DNA of 64,000 nt, taken from positions 148,770 through 212,769 of the forward strand of contig BCIJ01000025.1 of NCBI GenBank assembly GCA_001599935.1. Direction: 5' to 3'. Of this stretch, positions 22,302 to 33,712 are shown in pieces; positions within the stretch are counted from its first letter, which is position 1, and each line of letters starts with the position of its first letter. The position numbers were made by a program, and so were the translations under genes. A model generated the notes under the pieces. It did not search any database and was not told where the DNA came from. It was given only the letters and a program-made list of their open reading frames with translations. This DNA comes from Holtermannia corniformis (taxonomy: Eukaryota > Basidiomycota > Tremellomycetes > Holtermanniales).

Positions 22302-23230
22302 CGACTGCCCCGGAATGGTGAGAGTTGACAGTTTAGGATCACCACATAGCTAGCATCAGCCCCAGTACTCGACCGCAACGGTGGAGCCAAAGAGGCGCAC
22401 ATAGCCGAGCTCTCCTGAGCTTTCAACCGCATGAGCTCTCAGCCAACCGCCCAAGTCTGATCGCAGCGACTCACTCCACCATTCTAACATGGGGAGCTAG
22501 CGCGGCAAACTGTCAGAGCTCAATCAGCGTCGATGATCTCCGCCATGAGTCGTGGCAAAGACACCTTCCGGATGCGCAGCTGGCTGATGACCGACTGACA
22601 GCATGGTCTCACACGGGCAACTCGGCCATGACATGTACAACACTACGCAGTATGCGCCTTTGTTGACAATAACCTAGCTGCACGGTGCTGACGCTGCGCT
22701 GTCCTGCTCATATCCTACAAGACGCGTAGCTCTGACGCGCCGTGCGCTATGACTGCAAGTGCCACCGAGGCCGTGCGCACCGTCCACGCAGCACCGTCCG
22801 TCCGCCGCATCACACTACCAAATCACCACCACTGCAACCAACCGCAGCGATAGCACCACACCACACTCACTGGATGATCTCATTCGGCAGATCGGCCCAA
22901 CCTCTTGTCGATTTCCCCGCGTCCTTGTGAGCCCTTTTGACGGGCTGTACGTTGATCAGACGATCGGGTGGGTCGCCTTGATCTCCCATGACCCGACCTG
23001 TACAGCTGATCAATGGATGGTCAATACCAACAGTGAAGGACGCGCAAACTGGCCAAGATGAAAGAGATTACGAGATGCACGGACGTAAACGGGGTTAGGG
23101 GAAATCGCAGCGCCGGCGTTATCGTATAACGCCGACGGTATAACCCCCACCGTAAGCATAACTCGGAAAACGCTGCTACTTACCCGACGTCCACCGAGCA
23201 GGCAATCCAAATACATTCCTTCGACTTGTA
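22302..23230. other. Intergenic / 5' region of the protease-like gene
   Basis: About 930 bp with no supported gene. A 50-codon frame from ATG 22749 is His/Pro-rich and ends quickly. The right end contains the 5' exon of the following gene (homology to its paralogue begins at about 23210). Confidence 0.4.
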
Positions 23231-24885
23231 AGTGAGCGCGCATAGTACCATCGAATCTACATCTGCTGATCTGTGTGACAGTGTCGAGGAGCGCGCGACC
23301 AACTCGTGCGCCAGCCGTTGATGCTCTTGAAAGCCGAGATTATTATAGGGGATTGAAGAGCCCCCCGAAGCTGATTGCCCGGTCCGGCACCAATCCATGG
23401 GCTCCGCCCACAGGTCCCGAGGCTTACACCAAGGCCTTGGAACTGCGTCCGATTGGACAACACGCAGCCGCTACCGTTTGGGAATCACTCGGAGACGAAA
23501 TCAGGAACATCCTGAAGAACTGGCGAATCCAGTGGTCCTCGATCGACCTCGTTCGAATCGCCAAAGTCGGCGCCAAGTCGGCTCCACCCGTGTGCTGGAT
23601 TGGCATTGAAAAGAATACCCTGCGGCCGACGCGAGGCGCGAGGTTGGTGACTGCGTTGCACCGAGTCTTGAACAACTTCCACATCACCAATCTGGAAATT
23701 GAAATCGCAGAGGCCCAAGCACTGCGCCTCGTCTCACATCCTCTGCTTCCTCCCCCGGCTCCAGCCGACGCAACCGGAACGGTCCGCTCGCAATTTTCCG
23801 TGTCCTTGGGCAATGTCGTCGTTGCTACATCGACACCCTGGGCAGCAGGCACTGGCGGACTGTACATCGCAACCCCGCAAGAGCCGAATCAACTCTTTCT
23901 CGTAACCGCGCACCACGTTCTCTATCCACCTACGCTCGCCAGCTTCCGCAATGAAGCACACGACAACTCGCCCCAGGATACAATCGAGCACCAGTACCAG
24001 GAGAACGTCGTGGGGCTTGTCGAGATGGCCAAAAGCAAGGCAAAGGCGGCGTTGGCGAGCGCGCGATACGTGCAAGGCGTCGTGGCGAGACACGAACGCT
24101 TGGTACAAGATGGGCAGACTGTCGACAATGGCACGCACCGCAGATACGAGTCCCTAATCCACTCGCACACACACAACGCGAAAGGGTTCACGGAACTCGC
24201 CGACGACATCGCCAGAGATTACCTCGATGGTGATCGCAAGATCGGCCATGTGGCGTATGCGCCTCCAATCACTTTTGGCGCAGGCGAAGATCATCTGTTA
24301 GAGGATGTTGGAGTCGTGGAGCTCGACATGAGGGCTTACGGGGCAGCGTTGAAATTTGGGTCCGTGGTGTCTTGCGCGGATGTCGACGACGCCAAGTTTT
24401 TCGCACAAGTGTCTTCGATCCAACCGAGTGCCATCGACTTTCCAGTCGAAGGCTTCTTTCGCCTTCAGGGTACGATACCGTCCGAAGACATGTGCAAACC
24501 GCAAGGGGTCAACAAGTATGACGATCCAGCCATGCCAGTCTGCATGCGAGGCGGCGCATCTGGCTTCAAAGTCGGTGCAGCCAGTCCCGTATGGTCGTAC
24601 AAACGGTACTACGCCGACAACCTGCAGGGCGAGACGCGAGAGTGGCCGATCTTCCCCGTCAAGGGCGAGAGCGTGTCTTTTTCACGACCGGGCGACTCTG
24701 GCGCTCCAGTCTTTGACATTTATGGGCGCATTGGCGGCATCTTGACGGGCGGGCGTGGGGATGGGGATGGAGGATCAACCGATTTGTCGTACGCGACGCC
24801 GATCTGGGGCGTGCTCGACGCCATCCGGAGACATCCCCGGTTCGCCCAAGCGGTCGTGTATCAGGCCATGCCATCCACGGTCTAA
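23231..24885 (+). CDS. Trypsin-fold serine-protease-like protein, basidiomycete family, copy A
   Basis: The mature frame encodes 534 residues. The N-terminal half is a family-specific domain (DYYRGLKSPPKLIARSG, PTGPEAYTKALELRPIGQHA, IQWSSIDLVRI, PVCWIGIEKNTL). The C-terminal half is a chymotrypsin-like domain: catalytic His212 in LVTAHHVLYPP, Asp342 in DVGVVELDM and Ser473 in PGDSGAPVF, then GRIGGILTGGRG. All three triad residues are kept. No signal peptide or membrane segment is seen, so a cytosolic protein is likely. The start codon appears to be split: A at 23231, then a 50-bp intron (23232-23281), then TG at 23282. The rest is one exon. A second donor (GTAAGT, 23228) would destroy the ATG. 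The substrate is unknown; similar N-domains are abundant in basidiomycetes without assigned function. Confidence 0.85.
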
Positions 24886-25599
24886 GCCTCGATCCCATCG
24901 CCATCCCCTCCGCCCACACACCACCGCCTGTTTCCGGCTCTGCTCCTGACGAGTCGATCCTCAACACCGGCCCGCCGTCAAAGCACCCAAAGTTCTTTCT
25001 CGACAAGCATCAATCCTTCATCCCACCGCTGTCGCCCCCTCCCCTACAGTCGCTTGCGTCCCAACCCAGCCGCCGTCACACCCGTTCCCGGCCTGTGTCT
25101 TCCCGCAGTTCACACCGTCTGCCACAGTCCCGCCGCAAGTGCCTGACACCGAGTGCTTAAAGTGAGTGATCTGACGCTTGCCAAAACATCAAGACGACTT
25201 CTGTTGCACTATCCTACGCACAACACCTGCCTGTGAATAAAGTGGACCGACTGACACCCACATCTTAGATACGGCTGATCAAACCGGTCGTCACAACCAC
25301 AACCGCCGGCATCAAGACGTACATCGACACGCGGCCCAAGCCTAGGCCGTGGCGCCAGCCTCGGCTCACTGTAGGTCGTGTCCGATCCTGGTTCGATGTT
25401 CGAAAAGGCCGGTGATTGGTTCGAGTACCTGGATTCAGCGTAGTTTGGTCGGGCGAATGACTGTCTCGGTCAGATTGATCACTGCCGCGACGCCAAGTAG
25501 GGTTTTATAAGAGAGATCTGATGTCAACTTTGACTTATTGCCGCAGTGGATCGCTGGAGAGCAGATTCGACACTTGGCATAGCTTCGGAGCATCTGATG
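24886..25599 (+). other. Gene scraps downstream of copy A
   Basis: An open stretch without a start (about 24890-25155) encodes GSAPDESILNTGPPSKHPKF and a Pro/Ser-rich continuation. A second block (25264-25380) reads IKPVVTTTTAGIKTYIDTRP, and 25408-25443 ends AGDWFEYLDSA then stop. The last word recurs on the opposite strand near 27212-27245, so this seems to be a degraded copy of a duplicated gene. No continuous splice model could be built. Confidence 0.3.
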
Positions 25600-26288
25600 T
25601 CAGGGTTTCGTTTCTCGCCGCTGCAGATCACTCAATAGCAGAACGGGATCGAGCGGGTGCGGCGGCGAAAGTAGCGGGGTGGCAACCAGCCTCATCGATC
25701 GCGCCTCGCAGATCTCCACCTCCAGATCGTTCATCTGGAGGTCATCAAGCACTCGATGGAGCGCGGTCACCAGTCTGGCTCCTCGCGTGCGGTCGAGAGT
25801 CCCTGGTTCCACCCCAACTCAGCAAACAGCTTGCGCTGACTGTGCATCCTCGTACGCGATCCGCAACAGATCGATGGATGACCATTCGACTTGCTAATTC
25901 GTCAAGACGCTTTTGACTGGGCTGCTGAGAGTCTCCCATTTCGTGGCAGCGGTATGGCACCCTATGGGGCGGAATCTTCTGCGCTTAGAGAAGGCGGCCG
26001 GGCCCATCGGCAGTGCACAAGGCGTGGTGCCAGAACGCGTGACCAGTTTTGGCTCGGACGTGAGGCCCTTGTAGTAGCAGCGGGCTTCTTCCGCATGGAC
26101 CGGCCGCGCCCGTCTGGGTCGCACACGCTTGTTCGGCGGTACAACCTGCTCGGGTACCGATGTGTTTGGTGATGAGTCATTGGCAGCCGCTTCAGAGGAC
26201 AAGGATTGATAGGTGTGGAGAAGATTCCGAGAGGACACTGATAAGGGGCTCAGCTGATGCGGCTTCAATAATATCATGCACGCTCACT
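25600..26288 (-). pseudogene. Broken third copy of the protease-like family
   Basis: The frame starts with the same split ATG (A at 26288, intron 26287-26238, TG at 26237). It reads YYKGLTSEPKLVTRSGT, AFSKRRRFRPIGCHTAATKWE, VEWSSIDLLRI, CEARSMRLVATPLLSPP. Two in-frame stops interrupt it, at 25891-25893 (TAG) and about 25813-25815 (TGA). Each falls where both intact copies have Trp (KNW and CWIG/CWVG positions). Homology ends after LLSPPHPLDP, so the entire protease half with His, Asp and Ser is missing. A short out-of-family tail follows to 25600. It is clearly non-functional as a protease. Confidence 0.8.
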
Positions 26289-27210
26289 CTTGTCATAATG
26301 GTCTGTGAAATCGTGCAGCGGATGTCGGACTGGAAGCTTCAACCACCCATGTGTGCTCTGCGACCTTGAGTGCCTGTGCCTGCGCCTGACATCCAGTGAC
26401 TCTTGCGCAGTTGACGCAGGTGCAGATTCGACGTTAGGTCCCAGCTCGAACCGCCATCGCCTGTGTCTTTGGTCGCCCACTCCGTTCGCGTATTGTATTG
26501 CATACGACATTCGAATCTGCTACGCAATGAAAAGAGCGACTAATACACAAGCGTAGAGGGAGGGAAAGGGACGATGCATTCCGATCCAAACAGGCTATAC
26601 AACCGAGGCAGTCGATGGGAGCGACGTCGACGGCGTTGGGTACAGCACGGGTGCGGAGAAGCGCGGTGGCTGGCTGTGCGTTGAGTGATCTGTGGGTTGT
26701 CAGCTGATCGCTAGCCGGTGTTAAGCTAGTGCGAATGATGGCCAAGCCCCGCTGCACAGTATCTTGCAGCAACGCAAGCGGGTATCATGGCGGCAAGCGG
26801 CATCTCGAGCGCCACAGTTCATCGAGCTGCCGATGCTGGGCTATACGAGCCAGCAAGCCACGTCCCCGAGGCAAACCGCAAACCACAAACGCTCACGTTC
26901 ACACCGCCAATCGCCAAAACCACCAAGCGGCGTCTGCCTTGTGCCCGTCGTGGACGCAGTTACGACCGTAGGTTGACGCGCTTGTGCGTGCGCCGTCTTC
27001 TATAACAGCGTAGCGTCAGTTTCCGATACATGCGTTGCGTTATATCGCGTGTCGGTGTTGCAAGCAAGTGATCGACTGCGGCTACCAGGTGGACTCCTTC
27101 TCCAGATCTTTCTGGTGAGATTCCACCTTGGTATCGCCCGCACACCGTCGCTCACAGCGACAGCCAAACTCCCAACAGAGCACCGACCAAGCCACACTCG
27201 AGCCAAACTC
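26289..27210. other. Intergenic, no supported gene
   Basis: About 920 bp between the pseudogene and the minus-strand scraps. An open frame at 26787-27005 (+) begins MAASGISSATVHRAADAG but becomes Arg-rich and lacks supporting splice signals. Nothing else is recognised. Confidence 0.35.
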
Positions 27211-27960
27211 ACCCCTTGCAAATACTCGAACCAATCGCCAGCCTGGCCGAGACTCGGGCTGCGGGTTTCGATGGTTGTGGTTGTGGGGACGATTTGAGCA
27301 ACTGTGGGATGGGGCGTTAGCTCGTGGCCTATGGGCGGAGGGAGGTGGGCAAGTTGACAAATGATAGCGACTCGTCAGCTTGAGCTCCGGATCCATCGGT
27401 CAGCAAGCGACAGTTCGAGCCCGGTCACCGCCGACCGCAGTGTGCGGTGAAGAGGGTGGCACAGACAGAGAAAGAGACTCACACCAATCACCCGACCAGA
27501 AGCTCATATACCGCGTCGGCACGCATCCTCCCACATTCGCCGGGACCTGCGCGTGCGCCTGCACCTGGTCGCCATCTACCCCAATCCCAGAGCCAGCTCC
27601 CGCCGCCAGTTCGATCGTGATCCCTTCCTCATCCCATCCCTCTTGCTCAGCGACAGCAAGCTCCATCTGCTGACGACGGTATCGCGTCTCCAGCTTTGCC
27701 TTGATAGTCTCATAGTCGACATTGAGCGCCGAGACGCAGGCGTTGTGGGCGACGGGGTGCGGCGCAATGCAGCCTAGCCCGTTGGAGCCCGCGTCGGGAT
27801 GTTGACGGCTGGCGTGGGCTGTGAGAAGACGTAGGCTGGATACGGGGAGGATGGCGGCTGAGATGGCGGGGCGTTGTTGAGGCTGACTTCAGACTAAAGC
27901 GCCTCTTGGGAGGCAAGCGACTAAACACAGGGACGAGGGTATCGATGCAGACCGTTCATG
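27211..27960 (-). pseudogene. Degraded minus-strand gene sharing AGDWFEYL with the scraps at 25.4 kb
   Basis: On the minus strand, protein-like pieces are NNAPPSQPPSSPYPAYVFSQ (27890-27800), then in a shifted frame CIAPHPVAHNACVSALNVDY and ETIKAKLETRYRRQQMELAV (27790-27640), and finally VAQIVPTTTTIETRSPSLGQ with AGDWFEYLQG (27300-27210). The TTTT-containing block and AGDWFEYL match the order at 25264-25443 on the other strand. The frame change near 27780 has no intron that I can see, suggesting decay. The original product is not recognised. Confidence 0.35.
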
Positions 27961-28092
27961 AGGGGGTGCAATGACTGGATGTTGGCGGACGGGCGGGGAA
28001 GTCACGGTTTGATCGACTTGCGAGATAGACAAGGTAGACGAGGATGCGCGAGGAGAGCGAATTCGGATAGGAGAGTGTCGTTTTGGAATGGC

Positions 28093-29917
28093 TCAAAGGC
28101 TGCGAGGCATGGCCTGATACACAGTCGCTTGCGCGAAACGAGGGTGTTGCCGGATGGCGTCGAGCACGCCCCAGATTGGCGTTGCGTACGACAGGTCGGT
28201 GGCCTCTCCATCCCCACGCCCGCCCGTCAGAATACCCCCGGTGCGCCCACGAGTATCGAAGACTGGTGCGCCAGAATCCCCTGGCTGAGAGAAAGACTCG
28301 CGTTCACCTTGGATGGGAAATATTGGCCATTCTCTACATTCGCCCTCCAAGCCGTCGGCATAGTATCGTCTGAACGACCAAGTAGGGCTGGCCGCACCGA
28401 TCTTGAAGCCAGATACGCCCCCGCGCATGCAAACCGCCATGGCCGGGTCGTCTTCCTCATTGGGCCCTTGAGGCTTGCGCATGTCTTCAGGCGGGATCAT
28501 GCCTCGAAGACTGAAGAAGCCGTCCATGGGGAAACTGGATGTAGCAGCTTGAGGTCCGACCGTTGACACTTGCGCTCGGAACTTTGCCTCGTTCATCTCG
28601 CCACAGGCTACCGCGCAGCCATACTCCAACGCGGCCTCGTAGACCCGCATGTCGAGTTCCACAACTCCGACGTCCTCCAAAAGCCGGTCCTCGCCTACGC
28701 CGAAGGCGATCGGAGGCGCAAAGGCGATGTGACCAATGGTGCGATCACAATTGACAAAATCTCTAGAGATCTGGTTTGCCAGTTCCGCATACGCTATTGC
28801 AAGGTCTGCGTGCGAGCGGCTCGCAAACTCGATCTTCAAGCGCTGGCCTTTGTCGATAGTCAAGCCATTCTGCACCATTCGGTCGTGTCGCTCGGCGGCT
28901 CGATCGCAGTATTGAGAGCTTATCAGCGATGACTCGGCCTCGTCCTTCGCCGACTGGACTAGCTTGGTGACGCTTTCGTGCGATTGATGCTCAACGGTGT
29001 GGTGGGGAGAGTCATCGTGTCGCTCGTTCTTGAAGCTTGCTTGTGTTGGCGGGTAGAGCACATGATGAGCGGTCACCAAGAATAGCTGTTTCGGCTCGTG
29101 TGGAATGGCAACATACAAGCAACCGGTTCCGGCCGCCCATGGTGTTGATGAGGCAACGATGACATTGCCCAAGGAGATGGATATGCTGGCGCTGATCGCC
29201 CCGGGTGGGTCAAATAGCTCGGGCGGAGGAAGCAACGGGTTAGACACCAGACGCATCGCCTGAGCCTCTGCGATCTCAACCTCGAGGTCGTTGATCTCGA
29301 AGTTTTCTAGAACGCGGTGCAGCGCAGTCACCAGCTCCGCACCACGCGCTTGCTGCAAACTGTCCTTCTCAACCCCGATCCAGCACACCGCCTGTGCCGT
29401 TCTAGCCCCGACATGAGCAAGTCGGAGGAGGTCGATGGAGGACCAAGCGATATCCCAGTTTTTGAGGATATCCTTGATCTTGACGCCAAGGTCTTCCCAG
29501 ACTTTCGCCGCGGCGTGATGGCCGATGGGCCGAAGTTCCAAAGGTTTCGTGAAGGCCTCGGGACCTGACGGCGGTGACCACGGAGAAGTACCCGACCTTG
29601 CAATCAGTTTGGGGCGCGTGTTCAAGCCCCTATAGTATCCAACGGATTCTTGATCATTGACAATTGGCGCTCGGGTTGGCCGTGACCGTTCTGGCTGCGG
29701 CGGCAGTTTGCGCACGCTCACAGACAGTAGAGTGGTATCGGGAGATGAGGTATTCTCAGTCCCGGAGGACGAGAATGATGTATCACCCGAGGTGTTGGCA
29801 GCGCGGGCGACAGATGATGAGCGAGATGGTTGCGAAACACGCAACACGTCGGGCGTGGAAGCGGACACTGTCATACACATCAGCAGATGTAACTTGATGA
29901 TATCATGCATGCTCACT
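28093..29917 (-). CDS. Trypsin-fold serine-protease-like protein, basidiomycete family, copy B
   Basis: This is a 591-residue paralogue of copy A with a longer Ser/Thr-rich leader (MSASTPDVLRVSQPSRSSS). Same order of motifs: GYYRGLNTRPKLIARSG, PSGPEAFTKPLELRPIGHHA, IAWSSIDLLRL, AVCWIGVEKDSL, LFLVTAHHVLYPP, EDVGVVELDM, QPGDSGAPVF, GRTGGILTGGRG. His, Asp and Ser of the triad are intact. The ATG is split as in the other copies: A at 29917, intron 29916-29868 (49 bp), TG at 29867. An unspliced transcript would also be open, from ATG 29910 in the same frame, adding about 25 residues. It lies on the opposite strand to copy A, the pseudogene between them. Confidence 0.85.
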
Positions 29918-30750
29918 GATGCCGAAGTGTGGAAGGAACGTATCACTGTCGCTTGCTCAGCGTAGTTTTTGTTGGGGGGTGAGGTTTGGGGCTGCAGCCT
30001 TTCGGCGTTTGTGCAGGTGTGCAGGGGTTTAGGCAGATTGTAAAGCCATCCACAGACGGTCGGTTCCTTGCTAGGTTGTCGACACCCAGAAAACGCAAGC
30101 CTCGTACGTGCCTATTGTTTCTACCACGTGCCCAGTGGGTAACGAGTGTGGCACTTTGTATCCCATTCGCGACTATTCCACTGCTTTCCAATGCTTTCCA
30201 CCGCTTTCCAGACCTTTCTCTTTGCTTGCCTATCCCCAGGGCTATACGAGACTGCAAGTTGCATCCTATTTTCACCTATTTCACTACATACTTGACGACT
30301 CAGCTCACTAAACCCTTAATCCATACGCTACCTTTTGGATTTAGCCTTTTGTGTTCGTTATAGTGAATTCCCCGGCTCTTACGGAACCTTTCGGATCCAG
30401 CCCCGTCAAGCGCGTTCCACTACATACCCCCAAAGGGTCAATATCGAGAGTTGCTAGGCAAGTCTCGATCCGGACATAGTCTGCAGAGCCGCCTTCCGGC
30501 CGAGGTCGTGACACCTGAAGGATGTACCAGTTGGAGGACGACATTCAATGTTGCCAAGCCAATCCCCCGCTGGCTTAGCGCGTTGCCAACTCGCAACTGA
30601 TCACCACCTGCGCTCTTCGGTACCAATGTTTGTCACGCAAATGTCTGCGACTGGAGTTGGACTGCGGGCACAGGAGATGCTGGATATACAAGATTTCTAC
30701 CAAGTCGTACAGTCGCATTTACAGCTGTTTGCAAGTCGGTCTGGTATACT
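29918..30750. other. Intergenic upstream of copy B, AT-richer, no gene assigned
   Basis: About 830 bp of lower GC than its surroundings, with repeated GCTTTCCA words (30183-30215). Short open frames on both strands look random. No transposase, reverse transcriptase or terminal repeats were found. Confidence 0.4.
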
Positions 30751-33712
30751 TTAGGGTCGTCGTTGATCCTCAGCCGCATCCTGCCAAGAGCTCGAGCTCC
30801 CACTGCCTCCACTCCCGCCCGCCGCCTCCGTCGGTGTCGCAGCGCCCTCCTCCTCATCCTTGTACCCTTCTTTACCACCCGTCGCAGCACTCGATGATGG
30901 CTCCTCGTCGTCGCCCAGGAAATCGTCATGGTATCGTAGAGCTGTACGCTCGTCGGCCGCTTCGGTCCCGTCATCGTCGCCGTCATCTTCGTCGCTCGCG
31001 TCGCCAAAGGCATCGTACAGCCCCTTGCTGCCGCTGCCGCCACGACCGCCCAACGTGCCCATGGGTACGTCTTCAGACACGGGCGCATAGCTGCCTCTTG
31101 CCCCAGTACTGTCACCCGCGCTCAGGCCGAAGAGGTTTCGTCGACGACGGCGTGCGCGAAGCCAGAAGAAGCCGCCGGCACCGGCTCCTGCGAGCAGGAT
31201 GATGAATCCGGCACCGGCAATCCAACTCGAGTTGGATGCGAGCGACGCCATCCCGTCAAAGACACCCTCGTCGGCCGGCTCAGCCGCAGGTGTCTCTGTC
31301 TCGACGGCCTCGACTTCATCAGCAGCATCGGCCGTGGTCGTCGAGGGCGTCGACAGCCCAGGCTTGTGCGCTTCGCCCTCAGCCTCACCGTGGTCGCCAG
31401 GCAAATGCTGGGTCGGCTTGGGCTTCTGGCTCGTCGTTGTTGGCTGTGTGCCGATTTGCTCTTCGTCTGGTTGACCATCTTGCGGCAGCGTCCAATCGTG
31501 CGCCAGCTCCGGGTCGATACTCTCGCCCCACAGCTGCAGACTCCAGCTCTGGAACCGACCAACTTTGTCCGGGTTGATTTGGTCCCGGACCTGGATCGTC
31601 CATATGCCAACGGGATTCTCGTCCCTGCTATGTATCAGCGTCCGTAGTAGCGCAGTCGCAGAAGACCCACCAATGCTTCATCGACATAAACTTCCAGCCG
31701 TCGAATCCAGTGTCCGCCTCATCGAGTCGCCTCTGCCGTGCCAGAACACTCGTGATCCCGTTCGGGCTCGTCAACTGGACTTCGACATCACCGCGGCGTT
31801 GGTGCTGTATCCACACGCGAACAGTAACGTGCTCGAGGCGCTCAAAGTTGCTCTCGGCCAGCATGTCTTGTGTGATCTCATACGTCGACGTGATCCCGTC
31901 CGAGGTGATGATAGTGCCCTTTGGAGCCGCTTCGACAGGGGAAGTGATTGGTGGGGGTGTATTGGGATCGGTAGCGTCACCGAGTTCTTGGCGACGAGGC
32001 AGGGCATCCTCTCCTGTGACCTCGGCTTCACCAGTCGAAGGCGTGGCCGCTGGCGAGTCGGGCAGCGTGACCATTGGCGCGTCAAACCAAGCTTGCGGCT
32101 TGACGACCTTCCAAGCTTCTGCAGCTTCGACGAAGCGGCCGGCGTCGATTCGGCCATAGCCATCTGGTCTTGTCAGCACGGGTGTTACAACGATCAGCAG
32201 CACTCGCATTTGTAGCTAAAGTTGCGCTTGACAGCCGTCTCCTCCCAATCGGGGTCGCCCTCGTTGAAGAACACGGCGGATCGCACAACGATGTGCTGGA
32301 TGTCACGCCAGGTTAGGTCAGGCCTTGTCCTGTCAGCGATACACCGCAATGCCGGCCGAACAACTCACCGAACCTGGAGTGCAAGAGCGACGACGCCGAC
32401 TGCAAGTGGAGCAGCAGCAGAAGTACCGCCATGTGTATGTGCGCACTTGTCCTTGCCCACGTCGGTCGTGTGCTGCAACACTGTCAACTCCACTCCAGGG
32501 CCACTCGGCATCACTCACAATGTGATCTCCACTGCCCGAGCTCGGGGCAACAGCGATCATCGCGGCGCACAGCTCGGAATAGTACGGGTGCAGGCCCTTG
32601 CGGTCCATTGCGCCGATGCTCAGCGAAAAGATCGAGTTGGTGTACCCGTCAAAGTTGCACTGGTCATCCGCACCGCCCCCATTCCCGGCGGCAAAGACAA
32701 AGATGCTGCCCTTGCCCCCGCGACCCTTTTGTACGCCGTTGACCATGGCTTTCATGATCAAGCCCTCGGGCCCTTCCATCGATTTACCGTCGTCCGGTGG
32801 ACCCCACGAGCACGAGTAAATGTCGTTGAGCTGGTATTCGTAGTTGAGCGCGGCGGCTTCGTCGGCATCGGAGATAGGGGCTGAGAGGATTCGGACGCCG
32901 GCGACTTTGGCTCCATAGGCGACACCGACACCGCAGACGTCGTTGGGAACAGCGGCGATCTCGCCGGCGCAACGCGTGCCGTGCTGGTCGTCCGACAATC
33001 GAGGGAGAGGGAGGGCGGTGTGGTCATTAAAGTCATACGAGCCCTCGGCGAACTAAAGGTTGTGAGCTGTGTCGGTGATCCGCACTTGAGCACTCACAAA
33101 GTTTGCCTTGAGGTCATCCGAGTTTGCATCAAGCCCATCATCAATGATAGCAACCTTGACGCCCTCGCCAGTGATGCCCCTCGCCCAGAGGCCCGTGACA
33201 TTCAGTTCGATGTCCTTCAACTCCGAGTTGATGAGATGCCATTGTTGGTCGAGTATTGGGTCTGCAAGATGCAAGTCTTGCTGTGCATACAGCAGCTCAT
33301 CCGTCGCTTCGGCCGGTGATCGGAGCCGATGTGGTGCGTTCGCGGGGAGATGAACCCGTTTCGCGCGATGCCGTGTTGCGAGGTGTTGCAAGGAACGTAA
33401 TGCTTTCGAGTGAACGCCTCTTCGCGCGAGCAGCCGTGCTCCAGTGCTTGATCTCAGCTCCTCCCAGCGCGAAAGCACGTCGATCACGCCGCGTGCTTCG
33501 ACCCGATGCTTCTCTCGTCGCAGCAGCCAGTGACCGCTCAGTTCACCAAGTGATTCGACGAGCTCTACCCCCAGCTCTGATGCAATGGCTTCGGGCGGTC
33601 CATCCAACTCCAAGGCAAAGTAGTCGTGCGTCGAATAGTCTCGCTTTGCTGGTGTAGCCGATGCCGAGGCCGCAAAGGCGATGGCGGCGACGAAAGAGGG
33701 TAGAAAGCGCAT
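30751..33712 (-). CDS. KEX2: Kexin, Golgi proprotein convertase
   Basis: Kexin is a late-Golgi membrane endoprotease that cleaves after Lys-Arg/Arg-Arg in secreted precursors. ATG 33712 opens a signal peptide (MRFLPSFVAAIAFAASASA). A propeptide ends at a self-cleavage site, TRHRAKR at residues 113-119. The subtilisin domain has catalytic Asp191 (VAIIDDGLD), His in DDQHGTRCAGEIAA, the CSWGPPDDGKSMEGP block, FVFAAGNGGG and catalytic Ser in THGGTSAAAPLA. The P domain follows (ITSTYEITQDML, LEHVTVRVWIQHQRRGDVEV, DENPVGIWTIQVRD). Then come a Thr/Pro-rich stalk, one transmembrane helix (WIAGAGFIILLAGAGAGGFF), a basic stop-transfer (RARRRRR) and an acidic cytosolic tail. Several short introns lie in the catalytic and P-domain region. 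Confidence 0.95.

Noticed and set aside
22749..22860. Short ORF from ATG 22749 as the first exon of protease-like copy A
   Set aside because: It ends in a stop after about 35 codons and no donor joins it to 23282 in frame. The split-ATG model is supported by three paralogues.
29918..30750. A transposon or LTR in the AT-richer stretch
   Set aside because: No reverse transcriptase, integrase, transposase, terminal repeats or target-site duplications could be read; only short repeated words.
31565..32215. A 216-codon plus-strand open frame
   Set aside because: It is the complement of the kexin P-domain exon. It has no protein family features of its own.
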